Below are positions 6,728 through 11,590 of a DNA stretch of 11,590 bases, piece by piece. The translations under genes and the position numbers were made by a program. Every line of letters starts with the position of its first letter. Within the stretch, counting starts at the first letter, position 1. The notes below the pieces were generated by a model. It was not told the DNA's origin, did not search any database, and was given only the letters and a program-made list of their open reading frames with translations. Origin of the DNA: an uncultured Eubacteriales bacterium (GTDB taxonomy: Bacteria > Bacillota > Clostridia > UMGS1883); contig CAJJUC010000070.1 in the NCBI GenBank assembly GCA_905195005.1, positions 1-11,590 on the forward strand, read 5' to 3'.

Positions 6728-8176
6728 TCAGTCTGCCGAATCAAAGCAGAATGAATATATTCCCGTGAGCATGTCAAAGTCGGCATAAGCAATATACCAG
6801 CCGAATGCATCCTTAAACACGCTGCTGCTCACAAATGTCATTGAATTATCTATAAATGTGTTTCCGCTTGCAGTATACTCCGTTCCGTTAATGGTTACCT
6901 TATCCGAGCCTGCGTTTAAAACCATTTCGGAGAACGGCGCGTTGCTGCCCTCTTTGTTTGTGATGCGGATTTCACCGTTGTTAAAGGTTATTTCCGCATC
7001 CTCGCAGGCTGCATTTGCAAAATCACGCACGGGAATGTAGAACGTTCCATCGATAACGGGAAGCGCTGTGGATTCAACGGGAATCCACACATCATTTTCC
7101 GAGGGGTCGTACTGACCGCCGGGAGTCAAATCCTTTATCATGTCATTGAGCGAGAATGAATTATCAGCCGTAAGCGCCGGTATGTTAACCTTTGTTGAGC
7201 CAAACTTGGAAAGTGAGGCGTTGTACTTAAATGTGAAATCAAGCGTTCCGTTGTTCACAAGCTGCCAGTCCTCGCCGGTTAAAAGCTTGTAAATCTGCCT
7301 AATGTCAATCTGCATATCAAAATTTGCGGAGCAGGAGGTGATTTTTCCGCCCGAAAGACGGTATGTAAGCGTGATGCCGTCCTTTCCGACAAACGTAAGC
7401 TCTGCAAGCTTCTTCATCATATCCATTGATTCCGAAAAAGCGTTATACTCATCGCTGCCATCACCGTAAGCTGTCATAAGCGGCTTGTAAAGCTCATTGA
7501 TTTTTGGCGAAAGCTCGGAAAGAATTGAAGAAAAAGCAGCTGCGTCAATCTTAACAGTGGCGGTGGAGCCGCTCATTTTAATATCGGCATATTTCGCAAT
7601 TAACCCTGCCGAAAATGTTGAAATATCATTCATAAACTGCTCATTGAATACCGAAGCGAAAAATCCTGCCATCGCGTCTTTATCGCTCTGCTCGGTAAGC
7701 ATATCAAACAAATCAATGTGCATGTACTTGTTTGTGAAGGGATATGAGTAGATAACCGTACATTTCGGCGCGGTTATATCCGTCATATCAACCGACATCC
7801 ACATTCCGAGCTTGGATTTTGCATTAAGCTCAAGATTTTTATTTACGGTGATTCCGTGAACCGAATCGGAGGTCAGCGCAATTTCGCCCTTTTTAAAATC
7901 CTTGCTGAAGCTCATTTCCGTGACAAGCGTGCCGTCAGCGGATAACAACCCCTCAAGCATCGCCTTAACGTCGATGAAATTGTTGATTTCATCGGGTATG
8001 TTCAACTCCTTTAAGAGTGAAGCAGCGGAAGCGGCATTGTCAAACGTCAGCGAAAATGTGTAATTCCCGGTGTAATCGGGATAAATCTGAGAAAGAAAAT
8101 CAAGAGACTGTGCATTTGCGCCGATTGCTGCAAAAATGAGCAGCAGAGCGGTTAAAAGCGCGGTTAGTTTTTTCAT
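6728..8176 (-). CDS. Secreted protein of unknown function with a copper amine oxidase N-terminal-like (stalk) C-terminal domain
   Basis: The 482-residue product begins with a clear Sec signal peptide: a lysine pair, a long hydrophobic core and a likely signal peptidase I site after ANA (residue 22). No lipobox cysteine is present, so it is probably released or held at the wall. The final ~115 residues (TFYIPVRDFANAA, then VTINGTEYTA, then FVSSSVFKDAFGW) resemble the repeats of the copper amine oxidase N-terminal-like domain (PF07833) common in secreted Firmicute proteins. This match is by eye and uncertain. I do not recognise residues 25-360, which read as an alternating β-rich soluble region. 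ATG 8176 follows AAGGAG at 7-8 bases. It has its own predicted promoter and terminator and so may be a single-gene transcript. No catalytic motif is visible. Confidence 0.85.
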   Translation of the reverse strand: MKKLTALLTALLLIFAAIGANAQSLDFLSQIYPDYTGNYTFSLTFDNAASAASLLKELNIPDEINNFIDVKAMLEGLLSADGTLVTEMSFSKDFKKGEIALTSDSVHGITVNKNLELNAKSKLGMWMSVDMTDITAPKCTVIYSYPFTNKYMHIDLFDMLTEQSDKDAMAGFFASVFNEQFMNDISTFSAGLIAKYADIKMSGSTATVKIDAAAFSSILSELSPKINELYKPLMTAYGDGSDEYNAFSESMDMMKKLAELTFVGKDGITLTYRLSGGKITSCSANFDMQIDIRQIYKLLTGEDWQLVNNGTLDFTFKYNASLSKFGSTKVNIPALTADNSFSLNDMIKDLTPGGQYDPSENDVWIPVESTALPVIDGTFYIPVRDFANAACEDAEITFNNGEIRITNKEGSNAPFSEMVLNAGSDKVTINGTEYTASGNTFIDNSMTFVSSSVFKDAFGWYIAYADFDMLTGIYSFCFDSAD

Positions 8177-8201
8177 GTAAGCAACTCCTTTTATTTTTAT
8201 A

Positions 8202-8230
8202 TTTATATGTTATCATAGTATTTTTGTTAA
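8202..8230 (-). promoter_or_regulatory. Predicted sigma-A promoter of the secreted-protein gene
   Basis: On the minus strand TTAACA (8230-8225) and TATAAA (8207-8202) are separated by exactly 17 bases; each matches the sigma-A consensus at 5 of 6 positions. The -10 box lies about 25 bases before the ATG, leaving a short leader containing the AAGGAG ribosome site. The surrounding A/T richness makes chance matches possible. The HAD gene upstream shows no terminator, so read-through may add to this promoter. Confidence 0.6.
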
Positions 8231-8231
8231 T

Positions 8232-8888
8232 TCAAGCTTTTTTTGCCAATAAAAGAATTTCATTTGGAGAGGAAACAATTGCGTCTGCTCCGGCTTTTTC
8301 AAGTTCTGCGCGTCCGCGGAAGCCCCACAGAACGCCCACTGAAAAAATGCCGCTGTTTTTTCCGGTTTCAATATCTGTTGCCGTGTCACCGATATAAAGG
8401 CACTCACCAGGCGCAACGCCGAGCTTTTCGGTTATCTCGAAAACCGCGGTCGGATCGGGCTTCAGCGGAACGCCGTCACGCCCCCCGAAGCAAAGGTCAA
8501 TCAGATCGCTTCCGAAAAGAGAATCGGCAATTTTCACGGTTGTCGGGTTCGGCTTGTTGGAGAGAATTGCCGTTTTGATTCCCCGTTCTTTCAGCGACTT
8601 CAGAAGCTCGCAGATTCCGTCATACGGTCTTGCGAGATAAAGAAATCCGTCATCGTACGTTTTATTGTAATATTCGAGCAGCGGCTCATGCAGCGCCGCA
8701 TCACCGCCCGATTCCTTTATCATGCGCTCAGTGAGCTTTCTTGCTCCGTTTCCGACAAGAATTTTGTATCGCTCGGTTTCAATCGGCGCAAGATTAAATT
8801 TTCTCAGCGCAGCATTGGCGTAATAAGCAATTGAATCAAGCGTGTTCACGGTGGTTCCGTCCATATCGAAAATGCATGCTTTTATCAT
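8232..8888 (-). CDS. HAD-superfamily phosphatase, phosphoglycolate phosphatase-like
   Basis: This 218-residue cytoplasmic hydrolase has all four HAD motifs: nucleophile Asp8 and acid Asp10 in DMDGTT, Ser110 in AILSNK, Lys143 in PLKPDP, and the metal-binding GDTATD (167-172). A helical C1 cap lies at about residues 15-85, as in Gph and PpaX-type enzymes. It therefore should dephosphorylate a small phosphorylated metabolite by an aspartyl-phosphate intermediate, with Mg2+. Phosphoglycolate, pyrophosphate or a sugar phosphate are all possible; sequence alone does not decide. ATG 8888 has AAGGGGATG at suitable spacing and lies 12 bases after the RseC-family gene stop, so it is likely the last gene of the nadK-argR-recN chain. 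No terminator hairpin was found after it. Confidence 0.92.
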   Translation of the reverse strand: MIKACIFDMDGTTVNTLDSIAYYANAALRKFNLAPIETERYKILVGNGARKLTERMIKESGGDAALHEPLLEYYNKTYDDGFLYLARPYDGICELLKSLKERGIKTAILSNKPNPTTVKIADSLFGSDLIDLCFGGRDGVPLKPDPTAVFEITEKLGVAPGECLYIGDTATDIETGKNSGIFSVGVLWGFRGRAELEKAGADAIVSSPNEILLLAKKA

Positions 8889-8900
8889 AATCGCATCCCC

Positions 8901-9308
8901 TTATCTGAGTATTTTAATTATTCTTGTCGAAAAACGCGTTGATTTATGCGGCAGTTTATCGGCAACGAAAAACACGCCGAGCGTAACCGCGATTGAAGCG
9001 ACTGCCGCCGCGTCGGCAATCATCATGTTATCCGTCAGTTTTTTTACAGCGAAATAAATGCCTATACAAATTAATATCGGCAGAATATACCCGATGAATG
9101 CAAGCAGCAAAAACGCACCGGAATTCATTTGCAGCTTAACAGTGTCTCCGACCTTCGCGGCAAGTCCGTTGGTTGCCGAAACAACCGTTGCCGTCGGCTT
9201 GCACTCACTGCTGCAGTTTGCACAGTTTTCGCCGCACATGCTCACCCTTCTGATTCTCACAAGCGCGTTTTTTCCGTTCAGTTTAACAACTTCGCCGATT
9301 TGTTCCAT
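8901..9308 (-). CDS. RseC/RsxC-type SoxR-reducing-system family membrane protein
   Basis: This 135-residue protein has the RseC-family (PF04246) layout. A short N-terminal β-rich part (EQIGEVVKLNGKNALVRIRR) leads to a four-cysteine cluster (Cys25, Cys29, Cys32, Cys36), then VGDTVKLQ. Two membrane helices follow, at about residues 62-86 and 95-116, and a basic tail. In proteobacteria RseC works with the Rsx/Rnf electron-transfer complex to keep SoxR reduced; in Clostridia the family is commonly linked to Rnf complexes and its role is unknown. The cysteines are suited to bind a metal or Fe-S cluster, but this is inference. ATG 9308 has AAGGGGGAT just upstream, and the gene starts 14 bases after the recN stop. 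No rnf gene is in the window. Confidence 0.88.
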   Translation of the reverse strand: MEQIGEVVKLNGKNALVRIRRVSMCGENCANCSSECKPTATVVSATNGLAAKVGDTVKLQMNSGAFLLLAFIGYILPILICIGIYFAVKKLTDNMMIADAAAVASIAVTLGVFFVADKLPHKSTRFSTRIIKILR

Positions 9309-9322
9309 ATATATCCCCCTTT

Positions 9323-10972
9323 TCAGGCATATGCGGCAAGCATCTGCCGCGCATTTTCGAGCGACACGTCGGTTATCTTGTCACCGCTTATCATTCGTGC
9401 AAGCTCTGCGGCACGTTTTTCGGGTGCAAGCGGATAAACGGAGGTTGCCGCGCCGCCTGAATCAACGCGCTTTTCTATCAGCAGATGATTTGTTCCTGCA
9501 GCGGCAATAATCGGCAGATGCGTAACGCATATCAGCTGATAGCCGTCCGCAAGCCGCCGCATTTTCGCGGCGATTTTTTCGGCGGCGCGCCCCGAAACAC
9601 CCGTGTCGATTTCATCGAACAAAAGCGTCGGTGTTTTGTCAAAATCAGAAAAAACGGATTTGAGTGCAAGCATAATGCGGCTCAGCTCGCCGCCCGAAGC
9701 AATTTTTTCAATCGGTGCGGGCTCACTTTTCGGATTGGAGGAAAACAGCATTTCAACATTCTGCGTACCGTGCTCCGAAAGTCCGCAGTCGGTAAACGAA
9801 AAGGTTATTTCCGCCTCGCTCATGTCAAGCGTGGCAAGCTCCGCGTTTATTGCCGCCGCAAGCTCCTCCGCTCCTTTTTTGCGAACGGCGGAAAGCTCCG
9901 CCCCAAGCCTTTCGGCTTCCTTTTTCTGCCCTGCAGCTTCTTTTTCAAGCGCAGAAAGATTGTCGTCATAGCTCATAAGCTCCGCAAGCCGTGCCTGCGA
10001 TTTTTCACCGTATGCGATAACAGCTTCAAGGCTTCCGCCGTATTTGCGCTTCAGTGAATTTATAACGGCAAGTCTGTCCTCAATCTCATCAAGTTCACGC
10101 GGATTAAAGTCCACAGACGAGCTGTACGCGGAAATGTCGCGCCCGAGCTCCTCAAGCTCATAGTAAATATCGGTCAGACGCTCTGTGCAGCCCTTCAGTG
10201 AATCATCGATTTCGGAAAGCCTTTCGCCGCTGCGAAGTGCGGAGTAAAGACTGTCACGCACACCGCGGTCGCCGCAGATAAGCTGCTGCATTTCGCGGCT
10301 GAGCTCGGAAAGCGTTTCGGCATTGTCAAGCACCTTGCGGCGCTTCAAAAGCTCGTCCTCCTCACCGTCCGTCAGCTCCGCGCGTGTTATTTCATCAACC
10401 TGAAAGCTCAGAAAATCAATTTCCCTTGCACGCTCGGATTCGTCCGACTGCATTTGCGCAAGGCTGCGCTCGGCTGATTTGTAATTCCTGTATGCTTCGC
10501 GGTATTGGCTTAAAAGCTCGCCGCTTCCTGAAAAACTGTCAACAAAGGAAAGCTGCCCCGCCGCACTCAGCAGCACGGCGTTGTCGCGCTGCCCATGAAT
10601 CGCAACAAGCTTTTTCCCGATCTCGCGCAGCAGCGAAACGGGAACCGAAGCGCCGTTAATTCTGCACTGATTCCGCCCATCGCGGTAAAGACGGCGCGAT
10701 ATAATTATATTTCCGTCATCACATTCGATTCCGTTTTCAGCCAGCACAGAATCAACATTTTTATCAAAAAATGAAGCGTTGACCGATGCGAAGTCTGCGC
10801 CGCTGCGGATAAGTCCGTGCGCGCCGCGGCAGCCGAGCACAAGGTTAAGCGAATTGATAAGCAGCGATTTTCCAGCGCCCGTTTCACCCGTGATAACGTT
10901 GAGTCCCGATTCAAACGATACCGAAGCCTTCTCAAATACCGCAACATTTTCAATATCAAGCTGTAACAGCAT
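9323..10972 (-). CDS. recN: DNA repair ATPase RecN
   Basis: RecN is an SMC-like ATPase that gathers at double-strand breaks and aids recombinational repair with RecA. The 549-residue product has the N-terminal Walker A GETGAGKS (29-36), a long charged coiled-coil region (about 155-365) and a C-terminal half of the ATPase with the ABC-type signature SGGELSR (426-432) and Walker B LLFDEIDTG (Asp453, Glu454). Length and architecture are those of complete family members. ATG 10972 is preceded by GAGGAG, which overlaps the argR stop codon (12 bases between genes), so argR and recN are coupled. The nadK-argR-recN order is a known conserved arrangement in Firmicutes. No LexA-type operator was seen nearby. 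Confidence 0.97.
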   Translation of the reverse strand: MLLQLDIENVAVFEKASVSFESGLNVITGETGAGKSLLINSLNLVLGCRGAHGLIRSGADFASVNASFFDKNVDSVLAENGIECDDGNIIISRRLYRDGRNQCRINGASVPVSLLREIGKKLVAIHGQRDNAVLLSAAGQLSFVDSFSGSGELLSQYREAYRNYKSAERSLAQMQSDESERAREIDFLSFQVDEITRAELTDGEEDELLKRRKVLDNAETLSELSREMQQLICGDRGVRDSLYSALRSGERLSEIDDSLKGCTERLTDIYYELEELGRDISAYSSSVDFNPRELDEIEDRLAVINSLKRKYGGSLEAVIAYGEKSQARLAELMSYDDNLSALEKEAAGQKKEAERLGAELSAVRKKGAEELAAAINAELATLDMSEAEITFSFTDCGLSEHGTQNVEMLFSSNPKSEPAPIEKIASGGELSRIMLALKSVFSDFDKTPTLLFDEIDTGVSGRAAEKIAAKMRRLADGYQLICVTHLPIIAAAGTNHLLIEKRVDSGGAATSVYPLAPEKRAAELARMISGDKITDVSLENARQMLAAYA

Positions 10973-10984
10973 AAAGACCGCTCC

Positions 10985-11440
10985 TCAACCGATTAGTGTT
11001 TTAATTTTGCGGCAAAGCTTCTGCGCCGCGTCCTCGCTGCCGGCAACGATAAAAATTGTGTCGTCTCCGGCGATTGTGCCGAGTATTCCCGGATAATGCA
11101 TTGCGTCAAGCGCTGCGGCAGAGCCCTGCGCCATTCCCGTAAGAGTCTTTAAAACGATTATGTTCAGCGCACAGTCAGCACTCACAACGCTTTTGCTGAA
11201 TATAATCGACATTTTTTCAACAATCTCGTCACTGTCATGAACGGCGCGGTTGGTTGTATAAACATACTTTCCGCTGCCGTTGAGCCTTTTTATCAGTCCA
11301 AGCTCCTTTATATCGCGCGAAACCGTTGCCTGCGTAACGTCAAAGCCGACCTCCGAAAGCGCAACCGTCAGATCCTGCTGCGTTTCAATATCGTGCTCGC
11401 GGATAAGCTCAAGAATTTTATCGCGGCGTTTGTTGCTCAT
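10985..11440 (-). CDS. argR: Arginine repressor ArgR/AhrC
   Basis: ArgR is a hexameric, arginine-responsive transcription factor that represses arginine biosynthesis and may activate catabolism. The 151-residue product has an N-terminal winged helix-turn-helix (about 1-65, recognition region TQATVSRDIKELGLIK) and a C-terminal oligomerisation and arginine-binding domain. The latter carries the GTIAGDDT motif (121-128), whose paired aspartates contact arginine. The ATG at 11440 is preferred over the in-frame GTG at 11449, because AAAGAGGAA is 9 bases from the ATG but directly abuts the GTG. The gene lies 26 bases after the nadK stop and 12 bases before recN. No arginine biosynthesis gene is in the window, as is usual for this locus. 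Confidence 0.97.
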   Translation of the reverse strand: MSNKRRDKILELIREHDIETQQDLTVALSEVGFDVTQATVSRDIKELGLIKRLNGSGKYVYTTNRAVHDSDEIVEKMSIIFSKSVVSADCALNIIVLKTLTGMAQGSAAALDAMHYPGILGTIAGDDTIFIVAGSEDAAQKLCRKIKTLIG

Positions 11441-11449
11441 GAAAAACAC

Positions 11450-11458
11450 TTCCTCTTT
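11450..11458 (-). promoter_or_regulatory. Ribosome binding site that decides the argR start
   Basis: On the minus strand AAAGAGGAA ends 9 bases before ATG 11440, an ideal distance. It touches the alternative GTG codon at 11449, which therefore cannot be used efficiently. Confidence 0.65.
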
Positions 11459-11466
11459 AAATTTTC

Positions 11467-11590
11467 TCAGAATTTTTTCTGTAATATATCGTAAAAGCTC
11501 AGCTCGGGCTTGTGCGCCAGCCGCACAGTGTATTCCGACTTTTCAACCGTCACCCTTTCGCCCGGGGCAACGGGGCGGAATATCTGCCCG
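11467..11590 (-). CDS. nadK: NAD kinase, C-terminal end only (5' partial)
   Basis: Only the last ~40 residues are in the window. The minus-strand frame ending at TGA (11469-11467) reads GQIFRPVAPGERVTVEKSEY, then TVRLAHKPELSFYDILQKKF. The closing FYDIL(R/Q)KK pattern and the preceding β-strand segments are those of the C-terminus of bacterial NAD kinase, which phosphorylates NAD to NADP using ATP or polyphosphate. Its position directly before argR and recN matches the conserved Firmicute order and strengthens the call. No catalytic motif (GGDGT, NE/D) is visible because the rest lies beyond the window edge. Confidence 0.8.
   Translation of the reverse strand, partial: GQIFRPVAPGERVTVEKSEYTVRLAHKPELSFYDILQKKF

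Noticed and set aside
6740..6780. TTGACA on the minus strand near 6777-6772 as a promoter for the ABC exporter
   Set aside because: No acceptable -10 box lies 16-18 bases downstream; the closest TATATT is only 12 bases away, and the hexamer is part of the secreted-protein coding sequence.
8206..8217. Small inverted repeat TATG-TTAT-CATA overlapping the predicted promoter, as an operator
   Set aside because: Arms are only four bases in a very A/T-rich stretch, so chance is a sufficient explanation.
9485..10057. A 190-codon plus-strand open frame opposite recN
   Set aside because: Arg/Lys/Phe-rich translation typical of an antisense shadow; recN is unambiguous on the other strand.

Overview
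The window looks like ordinary chromosomal DNA of an anaerobic Clostridia-type Firmicute, probably a gut Oscillospiraceae/Ruminococcaceae relative. The evidence is the nadK-argR-recN gene order, [FeFe]-hydrogenase maturation genes (a TM1266-type regulator and HydF), a Y-family polymerase of the long Firmicute type with a YolD-like partner, strong AGGAGG-type ribosome binding sites and moderate G+C. No rRNA, tRNA, CRISPR array, insertion sequence or phage gene was seen. Species cannot be assigned by eye.

The layout is two blocks of genes that converge near position 4875. Positions 1-4856 are on the plus strand. They hold the 3' part of a nucleoside/sugar-type ABC permease (1-629) ended by a hairpin terminator (643-688), then a very tightly packed five-gene set: Sir2 NAD-dependent deacylase, TM1266-family small regulator, HydF, Y-family DNA polymerase and YolD-like protein. 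Gaps in that set are 1 to 10 bases, so it is probably one transcript. It joins an NAD-dependent deacylase, hydrogenase cluster assembly and translesion DNA synthesis.

Positions 4892-11590 are on the minus strand. Read in the direction of transcription, they are the 3' end of nadK, then argR, recN, an RseC-family membrane protein and a HAD phosphatase (gaps of 12 to 26 bases, likely one operon). After these comes a secreted 482-residue protein with its own predicted promoter and terminator, and finally a half-size ABC exporter. The two blocks meet at a 48-base, nearly loop-less palindrome (4853-4900) that contains the stop codons of both converging genes and likely ends transcription in both directions.

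Coding density is very high: no gap between genes exceeds about 90 bases. I found no convincing undescribed system. The points most worth a second look are the Sir2/TM1266/HydF/polymerase/YolD gene set, the shared stop-codon palindrome, and the secreted protein, whose N-terminal 340 residues I do not recognise.
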